A stretch of DNA of 64,000 nucleotides from Caballeronia turbans. GTDB lineage: Bacteria; Pseudomonadota; Gammaproteobacteria; Burkholderiales; Burkholderiaceae. The DNA is taken from the NCBI GenBank assembly GCA_001544655.2, contig FCOD02000008.1:186001-250000 (forward strand), written 5' to 3'. A model generated the notes under the pieces. That model worked only from the letters and a program-made list of their open reading frames with translations, was not told the origin of the DNA and ran no database searches. The position numbers and the translations under genes were made by a program. Below are positions 35,565 through 44,128 of this stretch, in pieces; position 1 is the stretch's first letter, and each line of letters begins with the position of its first letter.

Positions 35565-35984
35565 ATGAGCATTCTGTACAAGGCAACGGCGACGAGCACC
35601 GGCGGACGCGATGGACGCGCGATTTCCTCGGACGAGCAATTGAACGTGAAACTGAGCGCGCCGAAAGAACTCGGCGGCTCGGGCGCGCCGGGAACGAACC
35701 CGGAGCAACTCTTCGCCGCAGGCTACTCAGCTTGCTTCCTTTCGGCGATGAAATTCGTCGCAGGCCAGCAAAAGCGCGCGGTTCCGGTCGAAACGACGGT
35801 GACGGCCGATGTCGGCGTCGGTCCGAACGATGCGGGCGGCTTCAAACTCGACATCGAACTGCGCATCGCGCTGCCGGGTCTCGATGCGACGGAGGCCCAG
35901 GCGTTGGTCAACGCCGCACACAAGGTCTGTCCGTACTCGAACGCAACGCGAAACAATGTGGACGTGCGCGTCAAAGTAATCTGA
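35565..35984 (+). CDS. ohr: Organic hydroperoxide resistance protein Ohr
   Basis: Ohr is a thiol peroxidase that reduces organic and fatty-acid hydroperoxides using lipoylated proteins. The 139-residue protein carries the catalytic C57 in FAAGYSACFLSAMKF and the resolving C122 in HKVCPYSNATRNN, with the conserved Arg in the N-terminal part (STGGRDGRAISSD). It belongs to the Ohr branch of the OsmC family. The preceding ohrR gene and the operator between them complete the classical two-gene module. Confidence 0.96.
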   Translation: MSILYKATATSTGGRDGRAISSDEQLNVKLSAPKELGGSGAPGTNPEQLFAAGYSACFLSAMKFVAGQQKRAVPVETTVTADVGVGPNDAGGFKLDIELRIALPGLDATEAQALVNAAHKVCPYSNATRNNVDVRVKVI

Positions 35985-36003
35985 TCCAGCGCGCGTACGA
36001 ACG

Positions 36004-36032
36004 AAAATGCCGGCCCACAGGGCCGGCATTTT
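36004..36032. terminator. Terminator after ohr
   Basis: AAAATGCCGGCC and GGCCGGCATTTT form a long stem around a short CACAG loop. A and T tracts on both sides would let it serve ohr and the convergent DUF3563 gene. Confidence 0.85.
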
Positions 36033-36085
36033 CACATCCGATTCGCACAACAACGCCGAACAATTCGGCGCCTGAAACTGATGAC

Positions 36086-36259
36086 TTAGTTCGACATCCA
36101 CGACGGGTGACGCGCGGTCGCCCGCTGGTCCAACTTCTTCATACGATATTCGAGATCGTAGATGTCTGTTGCTTCGGCGAGATAGGCGTCGTCGCGCGCA
36201 CGATCGCGCTCGTCAGCGGTCTTGGTGAGAAACAGGAAAATGCGGCTGATCAGGAACAT
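36086..36259 (-). CDS. DUF3563 small protein
   Basis: A 57-residue frame starting MFLISRIFLFLTKTADERDR and continuing with DDAYLAEATDIYDLEYRMKK, ending in a HPSWM motif. The DAYLAEATDIYDLEYRM core is the signature of the DUF3563 family found mainly in Burkholderiaceae. The N-terminal dozen residues are hydrophobic, the rest charged and probably helical. GAGG lies seven bases before the ATG. Function is unknown. A shared terminator separates it from ohr. Confidence 0.82.
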   Translation of the reverse strand: MFLISRIFLFLTKTADERDRARDDAYLAEATDIYDLEYRMKKLDQRATARHPSWMSN

Positions 36260-36398
36260 GGTGAACCTCGCTTGGATACTGGGGTAACTACCTATGAAGC
36301 CGATTATAGGGTAATCCCTGATCCAACACCAGCCCTATCTGCTAGAACACTGAAACTAAAGACTAATTTGCAACATTCGAAACGCCGGCCGGCGGCGT

Positions 36399-37559
36399 TC
36401 AGGCGACGAACGCATCGCGGGTAGCCTCGCTCGGACGTCGCTGGTGTTTGAAGAACTCCCACATGACCGCGGCGGAATCCGGTCCCTTCGACGAATGGAA
36501 AGCGACGGTATCGTCGCCACCGGCCCATGAGTGCCCGAGGCCCCGCACGATCGATGTCTTCACCACGCGTCGGCTGTTCTTGAAGTAGTCCGTCACGACG
36601 CCGTCCGGATGCGTTTCCTCGCGCGCTTCGCCCGCACGGCGATTGCCCGCGGCATCGATGAAACCGTTCAGCCGCAGAAACTGCTTCGCCAGTTGTGCGG
36701 CGTTCGCGGCCGTCACCACTGAATCCAGCTCACCGTGCACGATGATCGCCGGCATGCCGGGATATTCGCGCACGTCGACGGCGGCGTCGATCAGTGCGAC
36801 GGGATCGCTTCGCGCGCCGCGACGCATCACATCCATTGCACCGATGGCCGAGCGCGCCTCGCCGAAAACCACGCCCGAATGCAGACCGACAGCAGCGAAC
36901 ACATGCGGATAACGCACGGCGAGCAACGCCGCGAGTCCTGCACCGGCAGACATCCCCGCGACATACACGCGCTCCGGATCCAGATCGTGCTGTTCGACGA
37001 CCGCATTCACCAGCGACACGACCGACGCCGCCTCACCGCCGCCTCCGTTCCCAGAATCGTCATACCAGCGCCAACAGCGATGCGCGTGATCGTGCTTCGA
37101 CTGCTCGGGGTACAGCACGGCGAAACCATATCTGTCGGCAAGCAGATTTATACGTGTGCCCTGCGCGAATTCGTCGGCATTCTGCTTGCAGCCATGCAGC
37201 ATCACGACGAGCGGCATCGGTTCTGTCCCGGCTTTCGGCGGCATGTAGAGCGCGTAAGCCATGTGATTCACGAAACGGCCGGCCGTAGGCGGCGCCGAGT
37301 GATACGAGCGCGCCCATTTCCCGCGCGCCCAAGCCGACGCGCGCGGCCGCACTCGGGATTCGCGCGCAGCCGGGCGCGCGCTGGCGCGAGGCGCCCCAGC
37401 CGCTTTCGCGGCCGTGCCGGGCTTCAGTTTCGACTTTACGGTCTTGGCGCGTGCGGGCTTGGCCGCGGCGCGGGGCTTCGGTGTGCGAATTGCGTCCACC
37501 TGGCTGGTGACCAGACGTCTCAAGCCGCGCAGCCAGAGCTTGGTAAGGCTTTTTGACAT
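36399..37559 (-). CDS. Extracellular PHB depolymerase-type esterase (LpqC-like)
   Basis: The 386-residue protein has a basic Ala/Lys/Arg-rich N-terminal region (about 1-85) that resembles PHA-granule-associated linkers and is not a classical signal peptide. The alpha/beta-hydrolase domain follows: PLVVMLHGCKQNADEFAQGT near 115-135, the nucleophile elbow YVAGMSAGAGLAALLA (G-M-S-A-G) near 215, PAIIVHGELDSVV near 285 with the acidic residue, and GLGHSWAGG near 350 with the catalytic His. These match the esterase family of poly(3-hydroxybutyrate) depolymerases. GGAGG precedes the ATG at 37559. It could act on short-chain polyester or another ester. Confidence 0.85.
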   Translation of the reverse strand: MSKSLTKLWLRGLRRLVTSQVDAIRTPKPRAAAKPARAKTVKSKLKPGTAAKAAGAPRASARPAARESRVRPRASAWARGKWARSYHSAPPTAGRFVNHMAYALYMPPKAGTEPMPLVVMLHGCKQNADEFAQGTRINLLADRYGFAVLYPEQSKHDHAHRCWRWYDDSGNGGGGEAASVVSLVNAVVEQHDLDPERVYVAGMSAGAGLAALLAVRYPHVFAAVGLHSGVVFGEARSAIGAMDVMRRGARSDPVALIDAAVDVREYPGMPAIIVHGELDSVVTAANAAQLAKQFLRLNGFIDAAGNRRAGEAREETHPDGVVTDYFKNSRRVVKTSIVRGLGHSWAGGDDTVAFHSSKGPDSAAVMWEFFKHQRRPSEATRDAFVA

Positions 37560-37785
37560 TGGGCTGGGTCCTCCACAAACATGCAATCGGATGGCGCGGC
37601 GAAATCGCGCCCGTTGTGCGATGCACAATAACATCAAACCGGCTAGATGGCGCGCATCCTCGACTTACATGTCGGGATAAATTAACGTAATTTCAACAAA
37701 AAAGACGAACTTAAACGGAAGTTACCCGCTGTAACAAGCAGCTTTCTTTGCGGAATGTCGCATAATTCAGCATCTTCCCAAGCGT

Positions 37786-37791
37786 TATACT
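37786..37791 (+). promoter_or_regulatory. Candidate -10 element for the PAP2 gene
   Basis: TATACT lies about 100 bases ahead of the PAP2 start in a locally AT-rich stretch. The matching -35 region (TAATTC) is weak. A GAGGAGG run follows at once, but no start in the PAP2 frame lies near it. Confidence 0.35.
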
Positions 37792-37891
37792 GAGGAGGAT
37801 TTGCGGCGTCGTGTCAGAAGCGCTTTGAGCGGGGCCTGCCGTTTTCGTCGTGTCTGCCGCACTGCAGCAACCCTCATTCCCAAAAACATCT

Positions 37892-38578
37892 ATGAACGTG
37901 GACTTTCCTTCTTCCGCCTGGATTTTCGTCACTGCGCTCGGCAGTGTCGGCGTCATGGGCCCGGTGGCGCTCATCGTCGCCGCGTGGCTCGCGCTCGGCT
38001 ATCGCTGGAAATACGCAGGCGCCTGGCTCGCGTTGCTCGGCGCCGCGAGCGGCCTCGTCGCGTTGAGCAAGATCGCGTTCATCGGCTGGGGAATCGGTGT
38101 GCGTCATCTCGATTTCACCGGCATCAGCGGACACGCGCTGATGTCGACGGCGGTTCTGCCGGTCGCGATCTTCGTCGCGCTGCTGCCCGCGCGTGGCGCG
38201 ATGCGCGCTATCGGCGTCGCGCTGGGGCTGGCGCTGGGCGTGTGGGTCGGCGTGTCGCGAGTCGTGCTCGACGCGCATTCCGTCTCCGAAGTGGTGGCGG
38301 GCTGCGCCCTCGGCGCGGTGGTCGCGCTCGCGTTCGTGTGGGCCGCGTGGCGCGCCGAGTCCGGCAAGCTCGCGCCGGCGCCCGTCGCCGCAAGTCTCGC
38401 GGCGGTCGTCGCGGCCTTGCATGGCGTGCCCGTGCCGACGCAGCACTGGATCACGGAAATCGCGCTCGGGCTGTCGGGCCACGAGCGTCCCTACGTGCGG
38501 GCGAGCTGGAAGGCGAAGATTTACCGCGCGCCGGATCGCCGCACCGAATTGCCGCCGGATCAACGCGCGGCCGCGTGA
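37892..38578 (+). CDS. PAP2-family phosphatase-like membrane protein
   Basis: A roughly 228-residue protein with about six membrane segments. FTGISGHALMSTAVLPVAI holds the SGH motif of PAP2 phosphatases with the catalytic His, and VGVSRVVLDAHSVSEVVAG gives the second conserved motif (S-R-x5-H). The first KxxxxxxRP motif is not clearly seen, and the usual Asp after the second His is Glu. It may dephosphorylate a lipid phosphate or may be an atypical member. ATG 37892 was preferred; GTG 37850 is in frame. Neither has a good ribosome-binding site. Confidence 0.75.
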   Translation: MNVDFPSSAWIFVTALGSVGVMGPVALIVAAWLALGYRWKYAGAWLALLGAASGLVALSKIAFIGWGIGVRHLDFTGISGHALMSTAVLPVAIFVALLPARGAMRAIGVALGLALGVWVGVSRVVLDAHSVSEVVAGCALGAVVALAFVWAAWRAESGKLAPAPVAASLAAVVAALHGVPVPTQHWITEIALGLSGHERPYVRASWKAKIYRAPDRRTELPPDQRAAA

Positions 38579-38608
38579 CACGGCCGCCGGCGTCGCAGTG
38601 CGTGCTGC

Positions 38609-39433
38609 TTAATCGTTCACGCCGATGATCACGCTCGACGCCTTGATCACCGCCACGGCCGCCTGACCTTGCGCGAGCCGGAGCGTATCGGCGCTCTGAT
38701 TCGTGATGATCGCGGTGATGGTGGTGCCGCCGTCGAGCGCCAGCGACACTTCCGCGTTCACCGCGCCCTTCGTCACGCTGGCGACCGTGCCGCGCAACTG
38801 ATTGCGCGCCGACAGCTTCGCATTCGTGTCTTCCATCAGCATGACCCACGACGCCTTGATGAGCGCGAACGCGTCGCTGCCTTCCTTGAGCCCCAGCGCT
38901 TGCGTGCTTTCGTGCGTGACGACCGCGACGATCGTCTGGCCGCCTGCCAAGCCGAGCTCGATTTCATCGTTGACGGCACCACGCGTGATTTTCGTTACCT
39001 TGCCGGCCAGTTGGTTGCGCGCGCTCGTTTTCATCCCAAGTCTCCCGATCAGCTGCCAGTCATGGGCGAAGCCTTCGATCGCCGCGCCCGCCCGTTCCAA
39101 AAATTTTCGATGCTCGCGTTCGATGGCGCGGTACGTCTCGATGAGCCGCAGCGCGGCGGGCGTGAGCACCGTGCCCCCGCCGCCCCTGCCGCCGGTTGCG
39201 CTCGTCACGAGCGGCTCGCCGGCCAGGTTGTTCATGGTGTCGACGGCGTCCCACGCGGCCTTGTAACTCATGCCGACGGCCTTCGCCGCGGCGGTGATCG
39301 ATCCCGAGTCCCGAATCGCGGCGAGCAGCCCGATGCGCGCCGCGCCGCCGAGCGTCTGAGTGCCGCTACGCAGCCATACGGAGCCGCCGAGTGCCAGCGG
39401 GTCGCGCACGTTCGGCCGTGCTGTTTTATTCAT
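38609..39433 (-). CDS. modE: ModE-type molybdate-responsive regulator with two TOBE domains
   Basis: The 274-residue protein has an N-terminal winged-helix of the LysR-like ModE type (AARIGLLAAIRDSGSITAAA, then KAVGMSYKAAWDAVDTMNNL and the glycine-rich GGRGGGGTVLTPAALR) and two C-terminal mop/TOBE repeats (SARNQLAGKVTKITRGAVND and SARNQLRGTVASVTKGAVNA) that bind molybdate or tungstate. GAGGG precedes ATG 39433. No modABC or molybdoenzyme gene lies nearby, so it is an orphan here. It is 44 bases downstream of the CHAD gene and may share its transcript. Confidence 0.9.
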   Translation of the reverse strand: MNKTARPNVRDPLALGGSVWLRSGTQTLGGAARIGLLAAIRDSGSITAAAKAVGMSYKAAWDAVDTMNNLAGEPLVTSATGGRGGGGTVLTPAALRLIETYRAIEREHRKFLERAGAAIEGFAHDWQLIGRLGMKTSARNQLAGKVTKITRGAVNDEIELGLAGGQTIVAVVTHESTQALGLKEGSDAFALIKASWVMLMEDTNAKLSARNQLRGTVASVTKGAVNAEVSLALDGGTTITAIITNQSADTLRLAQGQAAVAVIKASSVIIGVND

Positions 39434-39477
39434 CTGTCGCCCTCTGTGGCCATGCGGGTCAATGAACGGGTGGCGGC

Positions 39478-40983
39478 TTATATCGACGCCTTCACACGCG
39501 GACGACGCATCGACCGAAGCAGCCGCTCGCCCTCCTGCGCGTCCTTCCTTGCCGACGCCGCGCCCCACGCCCGCGCGAACCCGCGCTGATAATCGCTGGC
39601 CTCCGGAATGGACGCGAGCCGGTCGGCTGCGACAGCCGCATCGTTCGCTTCGCCAAGTACCGTCTGCAGCTCGCCGAGCAGCTTCGCGGTGTGCGTGCGC
39701 GTGCGCCGCGACGTGACCGAGCGGAAAAATTCGAGCGCATAGCGCAGCCGCTTGGCATGAATGCGCACACGATGCCGCTCATGCGCTTCGAGCGACGCGA
39801 GATCGGGCACATGCGCGATGCGCCGGTAGTCCTTGCGGATGCGCTTTTCGGCATAGCTGACGAAGCGCGTCGGCGACGCGTCCTCTTGGGAGGCGAAGCG
39901 AGCGAGCCATTCGACGAACGCGAGCGTGAGACGCGCGTACCGCTTCGACGCGAGCGCATCGCGCACCTTGTCCCGCGCGACGCGGCGCTTCGCGTCGGCG
40001 GCGGCGATCAGCGCCTGCCAGCGCTCGGCGCTGTCGTCCGATTCCGCGTAGGCGGGCAGCGTCTTGTCGGTGAACACGTCCCAGTCGCGCGCATCGGCGA
40101 GCAGGTCGCCGAACCATGTGAGATCCGGCGCAACGCGCGTGTTCCAGGCATCGTCGACATAGCCGCGAAAAAGTTTCAGCAGTGTCTTCAGCCGCCGCTG
40201 GGCGACACGCAACTGATGCACGTGCTCGTCGCCTAGACCTGCGCGCGATGCGTCCGCGTTGCCGAACCACTGCCCGGCCACCGATGCCGCGATGGCGACG
40301 AACGCTTGGCGGCGCGTCGCGGTGCGCGGAAGATCGAGCTTCGCCGCATGCACCGGCTGCGCTTGCGACGCGTGCTCGTCATCCGGCGCGATGCAAAAGG
40401 GCGCGGCGTCGAGCACCTCGCCCGCGACGCGGAAAACTGCATCGAGCGCACCGTTCACCGACGGCGCCGCGAGCCGCAATGCCGGCAGCGCCTGTACGGA
40501 CGTTTCGAGCGTCGCGAGGATGTCCGCGCCGCTCGCATCGATGCGCCATTCGATGCGCTCCACTTCGACTTCGGGGGCCGGAACGTCAGGCGCCTCGCCG
40601 TCGGGCGTCGCGGCTGTTCCCGCGTCCACATGGCGATACGCCCTGGCGAGCGGTCCGTGCAACGCTTCATCGGCTTGCGCGAATTCGATCAGCGACGCTG
40701 TCAGATCCTCGCCCGCAGGCCGCGCGAAAGTCCGGTAACGCACGAAGCCGGGCATCGGCGCGCCTTCGGTCTGCACGGCGCACAGCGTGCGCGCGCCCTC
40801 CAGCGTCTCCACCGACAGCCGCCAGCCCGGCGCTTTCAGCGCGATCTCGCGCGCGGTGAGGCGCGTCGAGCGGGGCGTCGCGCCCGCGAACGCGGCGACA
40901 CGCTGCAACGCCTCTGCGAGCACGCCGATGGACCCGTCGTCCGATCGAATCGCTTGCAGCGTTACCTCGACCCACATCGTCAT
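39478..40983 (-). CDS. CHAD domain-containing protein (with CYTH-like N-terminal part)
   Basis: The 501-residue protein has a C-terminal CHAD domain from about residue 245: GDEHVHQLRVAQRRLKTLLK, DLTWFGDLLADARDWDVF, then HERHRVRIHAKRLRYALEFF and LLGELQTVLGEANDAAVA. Its rows of Arg, Lys and His bind polyphosphate in studied members. The N-terminal half resembles the CYTH triphosphate-tunnel fold, but the ExExK motif is not intact (only VEVTLQ), so phosphatase activity is doubtful. It is divergent from a PiT phosphate transporter, consistent with a role in phosphate or polyphosphate storage. Confidence 0.83.
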   Translation of the reverse strand: MTMWVEVTLQAIRSDDGSIGVLAEALQRVAAFAGATPRSTRLTAREIALKAPGWRLSVETLEGARTLCAVQTEGAPMPGFVRYRTFARPAGEDLTASLIEFAQADEALHGPLARAYRHVDAGTAATPDGEAPDVPAPEVEVERIEWRIDASGADILATLETSVQALPALRLAAPSVNGALDAVFRVAGEVLDAAPFCIAPDDEHASQAQPVHAAKLDLPRTATRRQAFVAIAASVAGQWFGNADASRAGLGDEHVHQLRVAQRRLKTLLKLFRGYVDDAWNTRVAPDLTWFGDLLADARDWDVFTDKTLPAYAESDDSAERWQALIAAADAKRRVARDKVRDALASKRYARLTLAFVEWLARFASQEDASPTRFVSYAEKRIRKDYRRIAHVPDLASLEAHERHRVRIHAKRLRYALEFFRSVTSRRTRTHTAKLLGELQTVLGEANDAAVAADRLASIPEASDYQRGFARAWGAASARKDAQEGERLLRSMRRPRVKASI

Positions 40984-41156
40984 GAAGTCTCCCGGAGCGG
41001 CTTCGCGCCGCCCGTCAATTCATACGAAAGGCTCATGTTTCCCGATTCATGAAATCGACACACGCTGCGGGAAACATGGCCTTTTGAGCGTCTGAAACGC
41101 TTCTCATCTGCTCTCCACCTTCCGATACCCCCGTGCAAGTCACCCAAGGACGCGAC

Positions 41157-42743
41157 ATGAACCAGATCGCCTTTCCCCAAGCACGAGAAGGACGCACGCT
41201 CGGGCAGCGGCTCGCGCTGCTGCTTTTTCTGATCGCCATCGGCGCGGGCGCCGTGTACTGCGTCCTGCATCTGCTCGAAGATCTCGCGCCGGTGCGGGAA
41301 TCGTCGGTGTTTCCGTACATCCTGCTCGGCATCGCGCTGCTGATCGCGCTCGGCTTCGAATTCGTCAACGGCTTTCACGACACCGCGAATGCGGTTGCCA
41401 CCGTAATTTACACGCACTCTTTGACGCCAAACTTAGCGGTTGTCTGGTCGGGCGCATGGAATTTCATCGGCGTGCTGATTTCGAGCGGCGCCGTCGCGTT
41501 CGGCATCCTGCAACTGCTGCCGGTCGAGCTGATCATCGGCGTGGGCAGCTCGCAGGGCTTCGCGATGGTCTTCGCGCTCCTGATCGCGGCGATCATCTGG
41601 AACCTCGGCACGTGGGCGCTCGGCCTTCCTTCGTCGAGCTCGCATACGTTGATCGGTTCGGTGATCGGCGTCGGCCTCATGAACCAGATGCTGCACGGCA
41701 CGAACGGCACGTCGGGCGTCGACTGGACCCAGGCGATGTCGGTCGGCAAGTCGCTGCTGTTTTCGCCGATCGTCGGCTTCATTCTCGCGGGCTTCCTGCT
41801 CTACGTGCTGAAGCTCGTCGTCCGCGTGCCGGCGCTCTACAAGGAGCCGGAGAAGAACACCCCGCCGCCGTTCTGGATCCGCTGTCTGCTGATTCTCACC
41901 TGCACGGGCGTGTCGTTCGCGCACGGTTCCAACGACGGCCAGAAGGGCATGGGCCTCATCATGCTGATCCTGATCGGCACCGTGCCGACCGCCTACGCGC
42001 TCAACAAGGCCATGACGGCGGGCGAAACGCAGACCTTCGTCGCGGTGAGCCACAGCGCGTCCGATGTGCTGCAGCGCTACAGCAACGGTGTTTCGCCCGC
42101 GGCCGACGCACGCGGCCAGGTGGAGAAGTACGTGCAGACGAAGACACTCGCGCCGGACACGGTCGCGTCGCTGAAGGCGGTGGTCGGTTCGATCGAAACG
42201 CAGGTCCGGCCGAGCCAGACGATCGCCGACGTTCCGCAGGGCAACGTCCGCAATGTGCGCAATGAGATGTACATCGCGTCCGAAGCGCTGCGCATCATGG
42301 AAAAGCAGAAGGCGCCCGCATTCTCCAGGGACGATGACGCCGTGCTCGGCAACTACAAGAAGCAGCTCGACCACGCGACCAAGTTCATTCCGACGTGGGT
42401 GAAGGTCGCTGTCGCGGTCGCGCTCGGTCTGGGCACGATGGTCGGCTGGAAGCGCATCGTCGTGACGGTCGGCGAGCGCATCGGCAAGACACATCTGACG
42501 TACGGGCAAGGCGCGTCGGCGGAACTCGTCGCAATGCTGACCATCGGCGCCGCCGATGTCTACGGCCTGCCGGTCAGCACGACGCACGTGCTGTCATCGG
42601 GGGTTGCGGGCACGATGGCCGCGAACGGTTCCGGTTTGCAATGGCGGACCGTGCGCAGCCTCGCGCTCGCGTGGATTCTGACGTTGCCGGTGTCGATCGC
42701 GCTCGCTGGCCTGCTGTTCTGGGCGTTCCGCGGCATCTTTTGA
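41157..42743 (+). CDS. pit: Inorganic phosphate transporter, PiT family
   Basis: A 528-residue membrane protein with about ten hydrophobic segments. It has both PiT signatures: LGFEFVNGFHDTANAVATVI near residue 70-90 and SFAHGSNDGQKGMGLIMLIL near 255-275, plus a third similar block near the end (VYGLPVSTTHVLSSGVAGTM). These import phosphate with metal cations using the proton gradient. A large cytoplasmic loop lies at about 290-420. AAGGA precedes ATG 41157. It is divergent from the CHAD protein gene. Confidence 0.94.
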   Translation: MNQIAFPQAREGRTLGQRLALLLFLIAIGAGAVYCVLHLLEDLAPVRESSVFPYILLGIALLIALGFEFVNGFHDTANAVATVIYTHSLTPNLAVVWSGAWNFIGVLISSGAVAFGILQLLPVELIIGVGSSQGFAMVFALLIAAIIWNLGTWALGLPSSSSHTLIGSVIGVGLMNQMLHGTNGTSGVDWTQAMSVGKSLLFSPIVGFILAGFLLYVLKLVVRVPALYKEPEKNTPPPFWIRCLLILTCTGVSFAHGSNDGQKGMGLIMLILIGTVPTAYALNKAMTAGETQTFVAVSHSASDVLQRYSNGVSPAADARGQVEKYVQTKTLAPDTVASLKAVVGSIETQVRPSQTIADVPQGNVRNVRNEMYIASEALRIMEKQKAPAFSRDDDAVLGNYKKQLDHATKFIPTWVKVAVAVALGLGTMVGWKRIVVTVGERIGKTHLTYGQGASAELVAMLTIGAADVYGLPVSTTHVLSSGVAGTMAANGSGLQWRTVRSLALAWILTLPVSIALAGLLFWAFRGIF

Positions 42744-43068
42744 TCTTTCCGGCGATGACCTCGCGCCCGAACGCCCGTCGAAGGGCTTTCCAGCGCTGTG
42801 CAAGTTTTGCCGATCCCGCTTCGTTTCGCGTCTCCTTTTCGACAATCGTCTGCTCACGCTGACGATCCTTCGACACGCCGGCCGCCTTGTATCACGGTCT
42901 TTCGAGCCCACTGGCACGGCCATTGCTCTAGTGCTGTCGTCGATCGCAAAACTGATCGTGCCGGTGGCCGCGAGCCGCCGCTCCCCTGGCGCATGACTGT
43001 CGATGACGGTTGGGAGGCTGCGCCGGATGCCGATCCGTCCCGCGGTCATTTGAATAAGGAGAAGTCGA
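42744..43068 (+). other. Intergenic region with sigma-54 promoter upstream of DUF3309
   Basis: Nothing coding is supported in these 325 bases. It holds an ATCGTC/GACGAT inverted repeat at 42845-42866, a perfect sigma-54 promoter at 42912-42927 and a leader of about 130 bases before the DUF3309 start. Confidence 0.6.
42912..42927 (+). promoter_or_regulatory. Sigma-54 (RpoN) promoter, perfect consensus match
   Basis: TGGCACGGCCATTGCT matches the -24/-12 consensus TGGCACRNNNNTTGCW at every defined position, with the GG and GC doublets exactly ten bases apart. Transcription would start near 42938, towards the DUF3309 gene. An inverted repeat at 42845-42866 may be an activator site. Confidence 0.8.
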
Positions 43069-43227
43069 ATGACGATCGGAACCATACTGCTGATCATCCT
43101 GATCCTGCTTTTGATCGGCGCCATTCCTTCCTGGCCGCACAGCCGCAGTTGGGGCTACGGGCCGAGCGGGATTCTGGGCGTCGTGCTGATCGTGGTGATC
43201 GTTCTGTTGTTGATGGGCCGGATATAA
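43069..43227 (+). CDS. DUF3309 small membrane protein
   Basis: A 52-residue peptide with a hydrophobic N-terminal helix (TIGTILLIILILLLIGAIPS), a polar turn WPHSRSWGYGPSG, and a second helix (ILGVVLIVVIVLLLMG). The two-helix hairpin with the WGYxPSG turn is characteristic of DUF3309. AAGGAG lies eight bases before the ATG. Function is unknown. The perfect sigma-54 promoter upstream predicts control by nitrogen status, stress or another enhancer-binding activator. Confidence 0.88.
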   Translation: MTIGTILLIILILLLIGAIPSWPHSRSWGYGPSGILGVVLIVVIVLLLMGRI

Positions 43228-43251
43228 CGCAGCGCGGCGTGTTCAGCCGCG

Positions 43252-43288
43252 CAAAAAAAGGGGCGCTCCGTCAGGGCGCCCCTTTTTA
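43252..43288. terminator. Bidirectional terminator after DUF3309
   Basis: AGGGGCGC and GCGCCCCT pair around a nine-base loop, with A-tract before and T-tract after, so it works for DUF3309 and the convergent gene. Confidence 0.9.
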
Positions 43289-43310
43289 TCATCCGTGCCT
43301 GTTCACGCGT

Positions 43311-43619
43311 TCAGACCCGCATCACCTGGCCGTTCGGCTCGATCTTGCGCGGAATGACCGGCTCGGCCGGCTTTCGCGACGCTGTCTTCGGACGCGGCGC
43401 CACGGACGGCTGCTCGATGGCGGCCTTGTCCGCGACCTGCTTCACTGAGGTCGCGCTCTTGTGCTTTTTCCTCGCCGCGGTCTGCGCGGCCGCGTGCGTC
43501 TTGCTCTTGCCTTTGACGGACTGTGCTTCGGGAGGATTCCAGACTTCCGTGTAGCGCTCAGCCGCGAAAAGCGACGACGAGCCGACCAGAAGAACGACGA
43601 TCAGGAATACGCGCTTCAA
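43311..43619 (-). CDS. Small exported protein, unknown function
   Basis: A 102-residue protein with a clean Sec signal peptide (KRVFLIVVLLVGSSSLFAAE, cleavage near FAA). The mature part is polar, rich in Lys, Ala and Pro, and has YTEVWNPPEA just after the signal and PVIPRKIEPNGQVMRV at the end. No domain is recognised. The low-complexity basic middle suggests an unstructured periplasmic protein, possibly binding nucleic acid, peptidoglycan or LPS. It shares a terminator with DUF3309 and follows a small gene on the same strand after 17 bases. Confidence 0.65.
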   Translation of the reverse strand: MKRVFLIVVLLVGSSSLFAAERYTEVWNPPEAQSVKGKSKTHAAAQTAARKKHKSATSVKQVADKAAIEQPSVAPRPKTASRKPAEPVIPRKIEPNGQVMRV

Positions 43620-43636
43620 GTGATTCGCTCCAACGG

Positions 43637-43861
43637 TTAGTGGCCCGCTCTGCGCGAGAGAATGGCGTCGAGCGACTGCTCGGATGTTTCCAGTTCGTGC
43701 AACGCGGCGTCGAGACGCTCGAGCGAGCGAGCGACGGACTGCCCGTCCTGGATGAAATCGGACTCGCCTCGTGTGGCGTCGAACGCCGCGTTGACCGCGC
43801 GCGTCGCGCGCATGAAACGTTCGAGCGCAGCCGCTTCGAGCGGATCGTTGCGTGGAATCAT
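43637..43861 (-). CDS. Small helical protein, unknown function
   Basis: A 74-residue product beginning MIPRNDPLEAAALERFMRAT and ending LDAILSRRAGH. It is charged, without membrane segments, and heptad-like spacing of Leu and Ala suggests a coiled coil. GGGAGC sits six bases before the ATG, which supports this start over upstream in-frame positions. The next gene, an exported protein, follows 17 bases later, so the two are probably one transcript. Function not recognised. Confidence 0.55.
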   Translation of the reverse strand: MIPRNDPLEAAALERFMRATRAVNAAFDATRGESDFIQDGQSVARSLERLDAALHELETSEQSLDAILSRRAGH

Positions 43862-44128
43862 CGGCAAGCTCCCTGTTGCAGACAAGCTGTACGAATATAC
43901 AGTAAGCCGCCGCCCCGGCAAACAGGCGATATGCGACGTGGTGAAAATGCCGAAGCCCCTCTTGACCTGCGCCCGCAGGACGTCGGGCGACATTTCGCCG
44001 CGCCTCGATGCGGCGCCGCTCGCGATTAAGTCGCCCTTAATTCTTGCCCGACACACTCGTCTCGCGATCCGGCTCAATTGCCGCCGCCCCGTATCGGACG
44101 GCCGGATCATCACCGTGAGGAATGTGCC

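Noticed and set aside
37792-38628. Frame opened by a GAGGAGG site ahead of the PAP2 gene
   Set aside because: It runs in another frame through the PAP2 coding region and is Arg-rich noise.
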